Source of the DNA: JBCDJG01 sp038748065
GTDB taxonomy: Bacteria > Pseudomonadota > Gammaproteobacteria > Pseudomonadales > Halieaceae
Assembly (NCBI GenBank): GCA_038748065.1
Contig: JBCDJG010000010.1
Coordinates: forward strand, 1 to 64,000
Direction: 5' to 3'
Length of the DNA: 64,000 bases
Part shown: positions 7,926 to 16,179 of the stretch, in pieces
How the letters are laid out: the number at the start of each line of letters is the position of its first letter
Numbering within the stretch: the stretch's first letter is position 1
The notes under the pieces: model-generated
What the model saw: only the letters and a program-made list of their open reading frames with translations
Databases searched by the model: none
Told to the model about the DNA's origin: nothing
Position numbers and translations under genes: made by a program

Positions 7926-9254
7926 TTAGCTTAGCAACGATGCACGCAATCGACGTACGTTGCGTACGAAACGCAGGGATCCGTACTTCAGCCTGACGAA
8001 GTCGTGGGTCTGGCGGTCGAAATGATCGCTGAACAGGCCGGCATACGCCTGGGAGAGCAGCAGGCCCAAGGCCGCACCGCTGACGCCCATGAGGGGAATG
8101 AGTACGAGGTTGGCACAAACATTGATAACCAGAGCGACCAGCGTGCGCCTCAGAACAACAACCTGAGCCCCCTCAATCACCAGGTAACGGTTCGTCGCCA
8201 CACCCCAGAATACAAACAGCGCGGTCCACACGTGTATCGCCAGTACACTGCTGGCCTCGGCGAATGCGGCGCCAAAAATGAGCCAGATAATCCAGGTCGC
8301 CATCACAGTTACCGGCAGGGCGATAGCAAGGGCTAGCAGAGATAGCGCATCCAAAACTAACTGGTAACGGGCCATATACTGCCGCCGCGAAGTCTGACGC
8401 AGTTCTACTAGTACAGGTACCGTGGCAGTCATAATCGCCAGCGGGATGAAATAGCAAATCTCACTGAGCGTCGATGCTGCGGCGTATACGCCGACCGCTT
8501 CCCGGCCCATCATTTTGCCAATCATCAGTTGATCCACTTTCATGTAGGCTGCCACAGAGAGCCCGGCTATCAGCAGCGGCCAGGCTTCTCGAGCGAGAGT
8601 GCGCAACCAGTAGCGCGAAGGCGCGAGTTGCCCCAAACCGGGTCCATGCCGGTGGTACATCAGCAGGAAGAGCGCGGCGGCCACCAGGTGTTCAATGAAT
8701 ATCGCCCAGGCGAAACTCACGAGCTCCGCCTGCGTGAGAATCAGGCCTATCTTCAGCAGAGAGGCAATCAACATGGCAGCGGTGCGCACACCGGCGATCA
8801 CGTTCGTTTGCATGCCAGCCTCGAACCAATACATGCTCACATCTGTAAAACGTGGCAGCAGCGACAGCGCAATAATCGCTGTAACAAGCCGCACCGTATC
8901 GTCAAGGGCGAGCCAGCCCATCGCTATTATTGCTAAGGTAAAACCGAATGCGGCCCCCAGCGTGTGAAGCACCACCGCCGAACCCAGAATGCGGGAAGTG
9001 TCGTCCTGATGGCGAACCAACTCGCGCACAACAACGTTCTGCAGGCCGCAGACTGCAAACACCATGAATAAGGCGACAACCGCCCCGCCATAGCTAAGCG
9101 CACCAAACCCATCCGGTCCGAGATAGCGCGCGACCCAAGCGCTCACAAAGAGGTTGACCATAAGCCGGAATATCCGCTCTGCCACTAACCAGCTGGCATT
9201 AGCAACGATCCGGTTCTTCAAATTCACGAGGGGTGCTTGCGGGCTCTGCGCCAA
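7926..9254 (-). CDS. wzx: Polysaccharide flippase (Wzx/oligosaccharide flippase family)
   Basis: A 442-aa integral membrane protein with about 12-14 hydrophobic segments of the MOP/MATE-like flippase fold. It starts with NRIVANASWLVAERIFRLMVNL and the family's RYLGPDGFGALSYGGAVV, and later has KVDQLMIGKMMGREAVGVYAAA. It would flip undecaprenyl-linked repeat units across the inner membrane for Wzy-type polymerisation. The start overlaps the preceding glycosyltransferase by about 30 nt. Its polymerase partner is the Wzy-like gene at 16180. Confidence 0.88.
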   Translation of the reverse strand: MAQSPQAPLVNLKNRIVANASWLVAERIFRLMVNLFVSAWVARYLGPDGFGALSYGGAVVALFMVFAVCGLQNVVVRELVRHQDDTSRILGSAVVLHTLGAAFGFTLAIIAMGWLALDDTVRLVTAIIALSLLPRFTDVSMYWFEAGMQTNVIAGVRTAAMLIASLLKIGLILTQAELVSFAWAIFIEHLVAAALFLLMYHRHGPGLGQLAPSRYWLRTLAREAWPLLIAGLSVAAYMKVDQLMIGKMMGREAVGVYAAASTLSEICYFIPLAIMTATVPVLVELRQTSRRQYMARYQLVLDALSLLALAIALPVTVMATWIIWLIFGAAFAEASSVLAIHVWTALFVFWGVATNRYLVIEGAQVVVLRRTLVALVINVCANLVLIPLMGVSGAALGLLLSQAYAGLFSDHFDRQTHDFVRLKYGSLRFVRNVRRLRASLLS

Positions 9255-10213
9255 CGATTAAGCCAACCAGCGACTCGTTCAAGGCAGGCTATAAATTGGC
9301 GATAGGCCGCAAGCCTTCCCAGGGGAAGGTACACGGCACGAATCCACAGCCGGCTGCTGAGGTCAGGTTTCCGAAAACGGCGCACCGCCCCCATCGCGGT
9401 CTCATTCAGCTGGACAACGGGCTCAAAACTAAAGCCGTCGCACTTGCCCCACAGCGAATCGTGTTCGAAGCGGTCGCTCACGCCACAGTGCACTCCAGTG
9501 CCATCGTGGCCAATATTCTGGACCAGGCTGCGCACGGGAAAAATCGTCTGCGCGTCCGTTCGAGACTGCAACACCATGGCGCGGACATCCCACGCATTCA
9601 AGCGATGCCTTGCTTGCTGGTAGGCCATCCAGGGAATGTCTTCACCGCAGCGCGAAAGGCGCTTGCGGCCCAAGGCGAAAATATCATCCAAACTGACCTC
9701 AGTCACTTGCATAAAACGATCCCGCCAAATACCCATGCCCCATGCCGACACGCGCGGTACCCCATAGCTGTCTCCGCTCAACTGAATATCCAGCGGGGGA
9801 GCGTAGGCGCAGATACTAAAGACTTCCCGGCAGTCGCGATAGAAGTCCAGGCCCTGGTTCACAAAGGTCAGAAAGCCTGGCGCGGTAACGATATCATCTT
9901 CCATAAAAATGAGGCGCCCGTGGCTGTCCAGTACCCGCTGCATCGCCCCTTCGGTATTGGCCAGATGATCATTCACACGCTGCTCGACCACGGTCACGGA
10001 ATTAAACCCTGTCACCGAATGCAGGTACTCGCGTACTTGAGCAACGATGGGCTCATCGCCGGGGCGAGGAGCGTCCGAAAACAAGAATAGATCGCTCGCA
10101 GGTGCCAGCGTATTACGCTGCAGCGCCTCTATCGTCTGTCGCAGGTGCTCCAGCCTTGAATAGGTCGGCAGCACTATGGGTGCATATTTGCTATCTGGAG
10201 CAGCGTCGCTCAC
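9224..10213 (-). CDS. Glycosyltransferase (GT-A fold)
   Basis: A 329-aa glycosyltransferase. The N-terminus APIVLPTYSRLEHLRQTIEAL matches GT-A family starts, and FMEDDIVTAPGFL at about 105 provides the DxD-like acidic cluster for metal and nucleotide-sugar binding. It has WGMGIWRDRF in the acceptor half. No membrane segment is obvious, so it is probably cytoplasmic or membrane-associated, extending the lipid-linked repeat unit. It overlaps the sulfotransferase upstream by 4 nt and the flippase downstream by 31 nt. Donor sugar is unknown. Confidence 0.8.
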   Translation of the reverse strand: MSDAAPDSKYAPIVLPTYSRLEHLRQTIEALQRNTLAPASDLFLFSDAPRPGDEPIVAQVREYLHSVTGFNSVTVVEQRVNDHLANTEGAMQRVLDSHGRLIFMEDDIVTAPGFLTFVNQGLDFYRDCREVFSICAYAPPLDIQLSGDSYGVPRVSAWGMGIWRDRFMQVTEVSLDDIFALGRKRLSRCGEDIPWMAYQQARHRLNAWDVRAMVLQSRTDAQTIFPVRSLVQNIGHDGTGVHCGVSDRFEHDSLWGKCDGFSFEPVVQLNETAMGAVRRFRKPDLSSRLWIRAVYLPLGRLAAYRQFIACLERVAGWLNRWRRARKHPS

Positions 10214-10893
10214 GTACCCGCTTTCCTATCCAGGTCCTGCATGATGCCGCGCAAGCGCTCAAATACTGCCATGTCAGCTCCCACTGGCGCCGGCTGCCGC
10301 TCCCGATCACGATAGGCCGGTAATTCAATGGAGAAGCCCAGATAATCTACGACCTGGTCGATACGGTCCCAGAGCTGCTCGTAGCGAAGCAGCAGCACAC
10401 GGTCGCGCGGCGCACCACCCCAACTGATCAATTGCCGTTCATAGTAAAGCGCGTCGCTGAGCAATAGTTCTTCGATGGATGCCTCCGAATGCATATTAGC
10501 CATGTGCTGGCGAAACCACCCTGCGCCTTCAGTTTGGAACATGCGGCGTACGGAGAGGGCCGCATCCAGGGGGTCACCATATACAAATAAATATCGAGCA
10601 TCATTGCCGTACGCGGGTGCAAAAAAATCGTGGGTTTTTTGCACAGGCACAGGCTTGCTTCGTACTTCACTAAGATCCTGCGTGAAGCTCATGGCCAGGA
10701 GCTGCATCGGCTCAGCCAAGGGCGTGCCCCGCAGGCGAGGGTAGCGGGAAGCTATCAGGCCGGCTGCGATGGCTTCCTGTAACAGCGTAGAGCCGCTTCG
10801 GCCGTTACTGGCTATCACGACTTTATCTTCAAATAACAGCGGCGCAGCTATTTTCTGCAATGCGCTCTTCGGCGATGTGCGACGCACGTTCAA
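10210..10893 (-). CDS. Sulfotransferase-family protein
   Basis: A 227-aa protein with a 5'-PAPS phosphosulfate-binding loop (IASNGRSGSTLLQEAI, about 27-42). A 3'-phosphate-binding region follows (YLFVYGDPLDAALSVRRMF, about 101-119), and the C-terminal half contains RVLLLRYEQLWD. Sulfotransferases move sulfate from PAPS to a hydroxyl or amino group. Here the position between the RfaH-like and glycosyltransferase genes implies sulfation of the surface polysaccharide, a common trait in marine bacteria. It overlaps the glycosyltransferase gene by 4 nt. It is shorter than typical carbohydrate sulfotransferases but the key loops are present. Confidence 0.8.
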   Translation of the reverse strand: MNVRRTSPKSALQKIAAPLLFEDKVVIASNGRSGSTLLQEAIAAGLIASRYPRLRGTPLAEPMQLLAMSFTQDLSEVRSKPVPVQKTHDFFAPAYGNDARYLFVYGDPLDAALSVRRMFQTEGAGWFRQHMANMHSEASIEELLLSDALYYERQLISWGGAPRDRVLLLRYEQLWDRIDQVVDYLGFSIELPAYRDRERQPAPVGADMAVFERLRGIMQDLDRKAGT

Positions 10894-10924
10894 GTCCCTG
10901 GTATTCGACTCGGCACAGGCAAAA

Positions 10925-11431
10925 TCAGAGTCGCCCCACGCTCAGATCGGCCCGGTTTACAGTGACCTCGCTCACACGTCCCAGCAGTTCAATAAGCAAA
11001 GAAGCACGATCCTTTGGCTCATCCATACTGTAAATTCCACTGAGCCCGGCCAATGCTCCCGCCAACATCTCTACACGATCACCGGGCCGAAACGGCCAAG
11101 TGTCATCAACCCGCCGACCCGCATCAACTTCCTCAGATTGCCTTAAATAGTCAATAACCTGCGGAGGCACAGGCCGCAGCAGCTCCCCGAAGCGCACGAG
11201 CCTGGCTACGCCGACCGTGGAGCGCACCGGGGCCAGGCTCTGCTCCTTCGGGTCAGCGCGGATGAAGAGATAGTTGGGAAATAGAGGTTCCGTCGCGTAA
11301 ATCCACTTGCGGTTGCGCTGTTTGCGGCGGCGGATAAGGGGCAGGTAGGTGCCATACCCTTGCTGTTCCAGCTGTTCTTTAGCGACGATTTCCTGTCGAG
11401 GCTTGGATTGAACGGCGAACCAGCTTTTCAT
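10925..11431 (-). CDS. rfaH: RfaH-like transcription antiterminator (NusG paralogue)
   Basis: A 168-aa NusG-family protein. The NGN domain starts MKSWFAVQSKPRQEIVAKEQL and has YGTYLPLI and EPLFPNYLFIRAD; the last is typical of RfaH rather than housekeeping NusG. The C-terminal KOW region (FRPGDRVEMLAGALAGLSGIY) is complete. RfaH proteins load at ops sites and suppress termination and help translation of long surface-polysaccharide operons. It is the only RfaH-like gene in the window, and an ops match lies at 6481-6491. It is encoded inside the EPS locus, so it probably acts on this locus. Confidence 0.88.
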   Translation of the reverse strand: MKSWFAVQSKPRQEIVAKEQLEQQGYGTYLPLIRRRKQRNRKWIYATEPLFPNYLFIRADPKEQSLAPVRSTVGVARLVRFGELLRPVPPQVIDYLRQSEEVDAGRRVDDTWPFRPGDRVEMLAGALAGLSGIYSMDEPKDRASLLIELLGRVSEVTVNRADLSVGRL

Positions 11432-11451
11432 TCGGACTCTGAGATAAAGGG

Positions 11452-13749
11452 TTAGGACACTGGCTCGGAACGCTGGGCCGCGCGGTCGGGTTGGTAGTAA
11501 TTATCGTATTGGTAATAGTGGTTCTTGCCATAGTACCGACTAGCCCTTTTGATATTAAACTGGTTAAGGACGACGCCTTTGACAGGACCATTGCTCCCTA
11601 AGATCGTATCGATGCCCTTCCTCGCTTGGGTAGCCGCCGTATCGTCGGCCTTGACGACATAAACCAAAGCGTCGCTATAGGAGCCTAACACCAGGGGGTC
11701 ACTCACAGCTTGAACCGGTGCGGAATCGAGGACAATACGATCAAATCGATCTCGAAGGATGGCAAGAGCGTCCATAAATTTACGCGAACTTATCATTTCG
11801 AGCGGGTTGGGTGGTACGATGCCCGCAGGCATGAGGTGAATTTTCAGTTCATCCAGATATCGGATGCATTCGTCCAACTCAGCGGTGTCCGCCACAAAAT
11901 GCGAGAGCCCCTTGTGATTCGGCGGCAAGCCACATTTGCCAGCCAAGCTGGGTCGACGTAGATCAGCCCCTATCACAAGCGTTTTTTCCATTTGGCCGAG
12001 CGCTGAACCAAGGTTTAGAGCGATGGTGCTCTTGCCTTCTCCTGGCACGGTGCTCGTCACAACAATAACCTGGGCAGGCTCATCTACACTAGCCAGGAGC
12101 ATACTGGTCCGCAGCGAGCGTATTGATTCGGCGAACTGACTTCGAGGATCTTCCCAGGTGTGCGAAATGAAACCGTGATCGCCCTGGTTAGCGATGGGCA
12201 CCACACCCAGGAGATTCGTCTTGAGCTTGTCGCCAACCTCGTCGCCGGTTTTGATGGTGTTGTCCAGCACATCCAATAGGATGGCCGCGCTACATCCCAG
12301 TATCACACCTAACACAAACGCCAGCATCAGGCTCTGTTGCTTGTTCGGTTTGAACGGCGCGCTCGGTGTTATGGCTCTATCGAGAATGCGCGCATGAGGC
12401 TTCTCAAAGCCGCCTGTTTCGCTCACGCTCTTGATTCGCGTAAAGAAAATCTCATAAAGCTGGCGGTTAGTCTCAACCTCGCGTTGGAGTTCCTGTAACT
12501 GGAACTCTACACGATTAAAGTCCTGCATCTCGCCTTTGCGCGCTTCCCAGTTGGCCTGCAACTGCTGCTCATTACGGAACGCCAAGTCGTACTCGCGGCT
12601 GATACCGCTCACCACTTTACGCACCTCCGTCTCGAGATTTCGATTGGCCGCCTGCAGATCAGATTGCGCAGCCTGCATGGCGGGGTGTCGTGGGCCGTAT
12701 CGCTTGCCGAGCTCCGCTACCCTGCGCTCTGCGGCATTTTGATCGCGCCGTACATCAGCAATCGCTTGGTGACGTTGCACGGCCGGCACAGTCAAAAGTT
12801 CCTCTACCGTTGCGTTCCCCATGCCCTGTACGTCCTCCTTGACGTTCTGGGCTTCAATGCGAGCGCGAGTGGCCTCCTGCAACCGCTGCCCCAAGCTGAT
12901 CAACTCATTTCCACCGAGGCCAGTGACCCCTTCTATATTAACCAGGCCTTCCTGCTCTCTGAAGTCCTGCAGCGCCTCTTCGCTGCCACGCAGCTTGATC
13001 TGCAGCTCAGACAGCCTGGTGTCAAGCCAGTCGGTGGCCTGCAGTGTGCCGGAGAGGCGATATTCGAGATTGCTGTTTATAAACTCCTCGGCGACAGCAT
13101 TGACTATCAGCGAGGTTAACTGCCGATTTGTACTCTCGTAACCGATATGAACAATGTAGCTGAAGTCCACTGGGCGAACCGTCATGCGGCTCGCCAGAGC
13201 ACTGGTGATGCCCTGAATCAGGCGTTCTTCTTTTTCTTCTGGTGTAAGCTGCTCTGGCGGCTCTTGCTGACGAGCAGGTAATAGACTCCGCGCCCACTGT
13301 TGTATGCTGAACTCGTCCTGATCTTCATCATTCGGTGCGAAATGAGGGTGTTTGTGCAATTCCAACTTGCGAACGACTCGTTCTGCCAGACTACGACTCT
13401 TTAAAATCTCAAACTGCGTTGTGGTGTATCCAATGTTGTTTGTATTGACCGCATAGAGCTCCTCTACGTTGACCACGTTCGCTCTGCTGCTGTCCAGCTC
13501 TATCGTTGCGCCCGCGCGATAGACCGGCTGCATGCTGAACACAAAGAACCCCGTCACGAGCATAGTGGCAAACGCGAAACCTAAAATGCCCCACTTGTAA
13601 CGCAGCAGGACCCGTAACAGATGGCCAAGATCAATAAAGTCATCATCAGGTTCTGTAACCTGCTGCACAGGAAATTGGGATGCGGGGAACTGATTCATGA
13701 AGGTACACGCAGGGTTAGACTCAGCCCGTGCCTTGACTTGCTCTTCCAT
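11452..13749 (-). CDS. wzc: Wzc-type polysaccharide co-polymerase and bacterial tyrosine kinase
   Basis: A 765-aa inner membrane protein. An N-terminal Wzz domain has TM1 near residues 53-72 (WGILGFAFATMLVTGFFVF). A long periplasmic coiled coil follows, with TM2 near 470-488 (SLMLAFVLGVILGCSAAILL). The cytoplasmic BY-kinase domain shows Walker A (STVPGEGKSTIALNL), Walker A' (LVIGADLRRPSL) and Walker B (RIVLDSAPVQAVSDP). The last 30 residues carry a tyrosine cluster (RYYGKNHYYQYDNYY), the autophosphorylation tail. It sets chain length and couples polymerisation to export with the Wza-type protein just upstream. No cognate low-molecular-weight phosphatase gene was seen in the locus. Confidence 0.93.
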   Translation of the reverse strand: MEEQVKARAESNPACTFMNQFPASQFPVQQVTEPDDDFIDLGHLLRVLLRYKWGILGFAFATMLVTGFFVFSMQPVYRAGATIELDSSRANVVNVEELYAVNTNNIGYTTTQFEILKSRSLAERVVRKLELHKHPHFAPNDEDQDEFSIQQWARSLLPARQQEPPEQLTPEEKEERLIQGITSALASRMTVRPVDFSYIVHIGYESTNRQLTSLIVNAVAEEFINSNLEYRLSGTLQATDWLDTRLSELQIKLRGSEEALQDFREQEGLVNIEGVTGLGGNELISLGQRLQEATRARIEAQNVKEDVQGMGNATVEELLTVPAVQRHQAIADVRRDQNAAERRVAELGKRYGPRHPAMQAAQSDLQAANRNLETEVRKVVSGISREYDLAFRNEQQLQANWEARKGEMQDFNRVEFQLQELQREVETNRQLYEIFFTRIKSVSETGGFEKPHARILDRAITPSAPFKPNKQQSLMLAFVLGVILGCSAAILLDVLDNTIKTGDEVGDKLKTNLLGVVPIANQGDHGFISHTWEDPRSQFAESIRSLRTSMLLASVDEPAQVIVVTSTVPGEGKSTIALNLGSALGQMEKTLVIGADLRRPSLAGKCGLPPNHKGLSHFVADTAELDECIRYLDELKIHLMPAGIVPPNPLEMISSRKFMDALAILRDRFDRIVLDSAPVQAVSDPLVLGSYSDALVYVVKADDTAATQARKGIDTILGSNGPVKGVVLNQFNIKRASRYYGKNHYYQYDNYYQPDRAAQRSEPVS

Positions 13750-13774
13750 CTAACGCCGTTGTTAGCCGTCCGCG

Positions 13775-14296
13775 TCAAAAGAAGGTGTCCTGAATCGTGA
13801 AGATGTCACCTGGATGCACCTCATAGTCCAAATCGACCTTCCGTTCTTCTCTGTCAGGGTCGTCATGAGCAATGAGCAATATCGTCTTGCGATTTGCCCG
13901 CTCGGTAAAGCCGCCTGCCAGGGAGATCGCTTTTCTAAGCGTGAGCCCTGGCTGGTAGTCAACGCCCCCAGGTTTCTTCACTTCCCCGTTCACAAAAAAA
14001 GGCCGGTATTTGACAATGCTTACACTGATCCGAGGGTCAATCAGATAATCTGGCTTGAGGCCCTGCTCAATCGATTGCTGAACCTCAGTGCTGGATTTGC
14101 CGGCCACTATCAACTCGCCCAGAAAAGGGTAGCTAATGCGCCCATTCTGCCCAATCAATAAGGAATCAAAGGTCAAGTCAGGCTCGCCATATACATAGAT
14201 TCGCACGGAATCACCGGCATTCAATCGGTAGCCGTCCGTTTGTGCCTGTACGGCACTTACCATAGTCAATAACACTAAGAGAATACGTAACATCAT
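13775..14296 (-). CDS. Polysaccharide export protein (Wza/KpsD family)
   Basis: A 173-aa periplasmic or outer-membrane exporter component. A signal peptide (MMLRILLVLLTMVSAVQAQ) precedes the Poly_export domain (YRLNAGDSVRIYVYGEPDL). A SLBB-type segment follows (FFVNGEVKKPGGVDYQPGLTLRKAISLAGGF). There is no lipobox Cys and it is much shorter than E. coli Wza, as in VpsM/EpsA-type small exporters. The outer-membrane channel role may therefore be shared with the beta-barrel at 14780. It lies 25 nt upstream of wzc in the same unit. Confidence 0.88.
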   Translation of the reverse strand: MMLRILLVLLTMVSAVQAQTDGYRLNAGDSVRIYVYGEPDLTFDSLLIGQNGRISYPFLGELIVAGKSSTEVQQSIEQGLKPDYLIDPRISVSIVKYRPFFVNGEVKKPGGVDYQPGLTLRKAISLAGGFTERANRKTILLIAHDDPDREERKVDLDYEVHPGDIFTIQDTFF

Positions 14297-14325
14297 GCCG
14301 CGTGAAGCCCCTGCCAGAGCTTAGT

Positions 14326-14772
14326 TTACCTGTGTTTCCCTACAAGCTGGAGCGCTTTCGCCTGAGCTCTCGCTATTTCTTGCAAGTCTCTGTCTCTGGC
14401 CTGTTCCGCGTATCGGGCCAATTGAACCCAGCCGACCAAGCGCGCGGGACGTTGCTGCAGGGAGGCGTATTGAAGGCTCGCTGCCTCAGTGCGAAGGCTG
14501 GCATCTCCGGAGTAAAAGGCCTCCCAGGCTCGCTGATTCGCGCCCAGGGAGAGATAGTCAGGGTGTCTTGGCGCACTACCCAACAAATCGTCCACGCGGC
14601 GCTCGGTAGTTTGTCGAATATTGGCACTGGGCGTGAAACCTTCGCGCGACCAAAAGGAGAGCTGCGCCTCAATTGCGGCGAAGTGTAGGTTCTGGCTAAC
14701 GGTTTGAGCTCCGGTCGTGACACAAGCCAGTGATGCGACGATGCCTGCTATGTTCAAAAGTGCTCGGAACAA
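14326..14772 (-). CDS. Small exported protein, VpsP-like
   Basis: A 148-aa protein with a signal peptide (MFRALLNIAGIVASLACVTTGAQT) and a helical body, including LQQRPARLVGWVQLARYAEQA near the C-terminus. Position next to the exporter and co-polymerase genes, size and helical repeats resemble VpsP of Vibrio polysaccharide loci. That assignment rests on context and remembered similarity. It lies 7 nt downstream of the beta-barrel gene. No catalytic residues are evident. A periplasmic role in assembly or secretion of the EPS is an inference. Confidence 0.6.
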   Translation of the reverse strand: MFRALLNIAGIVASLACVTTGAQTVSQNLHFAAIEAQLSFWSREGFTPSANIRQTTERRVDDLLGSAPRHPDYLSLGANQRAWEAFYSGDASLRTEAASLQYASLQQRPARLVGWVQLARYAEQARDRDLQEIARAQAKALQLVGKHR

Positions 14773-14779
14773 GCCAGAT

Positions 14780-16063
14780 TCAACGCAGGCCTAGCACGAC
14801 TTCCAGGAAGAACTCGTTGAGTGTGTAATCGAAGATGTCAAGATCGGAATCTCGCTCCTCGAAGCGATAGCCGCCCCCAAGCTTAAGATTGGGGTGCCAG
14901 TTGAACATGTAAGCGGCCTTGGCGGACACACGATCATCGTTTCGCTCTGACCCTTCGTAGTCATCATTGGCGAACGTCACGCCGAAGTGCGTGCTGGAAC
15001 GAGCACTCCAATCGTGATCCCAGAGTAGTGAAGTTTCGCGCGAGTCTATGAAATTACCAAGGCCATTTGTTTCACGCGGTATCCGCAATGTCTCAAAGTT
15101 CAGTTGGCTGTAGGTACGTGGGCGCCAAAATAGATCGATCTCCCATTGAAACCCTTCCGAATCTTCCCGCAGCCCGCTATCAAAATCGCGATCAAACCGA
15201 CCTAAGCGTATCGAGCCATTGGTCTTCGATGTCGCATCCCACTCGGCGCCCACTAGATACATCATCTCGGTGCTATCCAGGCTACCCCCGCCGTCGTTAT
15301 TCACAGAACTATCATATTGCAAGTCCAGCCGGCGGACTTCTGCTAAAACCCGGCTACGGGGATGGGTTTTCCAAAAGAACGTACCAGAATACGTGCTCTC
15401 ATCCCGATCCCTGAAAGCCGTGAACTCGCGGAAATTCTGGTACTCGTACTCCACGTTCTTCGCCGCCAGAACCAAGCGCCCCTTACTTCCAGCACCACCA
15501 TAGGTGTAATCAAAACCGTAGCTCGCCCGATCAAATTCGATAGGCTCATCTACAATTGGCGCGATGACGCCCTCTGTCAGCCCTGTGCCTCGCTGTTCAT
15601 GGCCATCAAAGTATTCGGCGTTCACATTGATCGCATTGCGCGAATTGAATTCGTGATGCACGTCGAAATTCACCTGATAGTCGGTAAAATCGTCATCTGA
15701 ACTGTTTTCGTATCGGAAGTCCTGAAGCTGCGCAGAGAGCGCGTAGGTGCTGGGTCCATCTTGTATCCACGCCTTGACCCGCGGAAGCGTATCAAGCACC
15801 CAGGTGGATTTTTCGTCAACGTCCGTGCGGAACAGGTTATCGACGTACCGAGTCTCGACTTCCAACTCGGGGGTAATATTCACGGGGCCAGCCTGCCAAT
15901 TGCCGGGCCGGTAACTCCCGGTTTGCAGAGTCTGGGCGTAGAGCGCCGGTGCGACCATTATTAACGCAATGACCGCTAGCTTAATCATCCTGAATACGAT
16001 CCCAGTCATCCTGCGACTCAACGACACTGGCCCTAGTAGCCCCGGAGTATAGGTCAATATCAA
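14780..16063 (-). CDS. Outer-membrane beta-barrel protein of the EPS locus
   Basis: Up to 427 aa. Starts at residue 19 (16009) or residue 26 (15988) fit better, because the signal peptide MIKLAVIALIMVAPALYAQ begins there. The mature part alternates polar and aromatic residues in long beta strands (for example GGGYRFEERDSDLDIF) and ends in an aromatic-poor VVLGLR. This matches the BBP2-like outer-membrane beta-barrel proteins that sit in exopolysaccharide operons and probably help the polymer cross the outer membrane. Many Asp and Glu lie in the loops. It precedes the VpsP-like gene by 7 nt. Confidence 0.78.
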   Translation of the reverse strand: MILTYTPGLLGPVSLSRRMTGIVFRMIKLAVIALIMVAPALYAQTLQTGSYRPGNWQAGPVNITPELEVETRYVDNLFRTDVDEKSTWVLDTLPRVKAWIQDGPSTYALSAQLQDFRYENSSDDDFTDYQVNFDVHHEFNSRNAINVNAEYFDGHEQRGTGLTEGVIAPIVDEPIEFDRASYGFDYTYGGAGSKGRLVLAAKNVEYEYQNFREFTAFRDRDESTYSGTFFWKTHPRSRVLAEVRRLDLQYDSSVNNDGGGSLDSTEMMYLVGAEWDATSKTNGSIRLGRFDRDFDSGLREDSEGFQWEIDLFWRPRTYSQLNFETLRIPRETNGLGNFIDSRETSLLWDHDWSARSSTHFGVTFANDDYEGSERNDDRVSAKAAYMFNWHPNLKLGGGYRFEERDSDLDIFDYTLNEFFLEVVLGLR

Positions 16064-16179
16064 AGTAGATTAATAGCGTATTGAGGCCCTTTAGCACCAA
16101 TTATGCAGTGATTTAGTACACACTTTTTGTACTCTATGCGGGTAACCGCAGGTGGATGTTGCGAATCAAACCGCGATCC

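Noticed and set aside
9233..10090. 285-aa plus-strand frame opposite the glycosyltransferase
   Set aside because: It is antisense to a well-supported glycosyltransferase gene in an unbroken operon. There is no ribosome site or domain.
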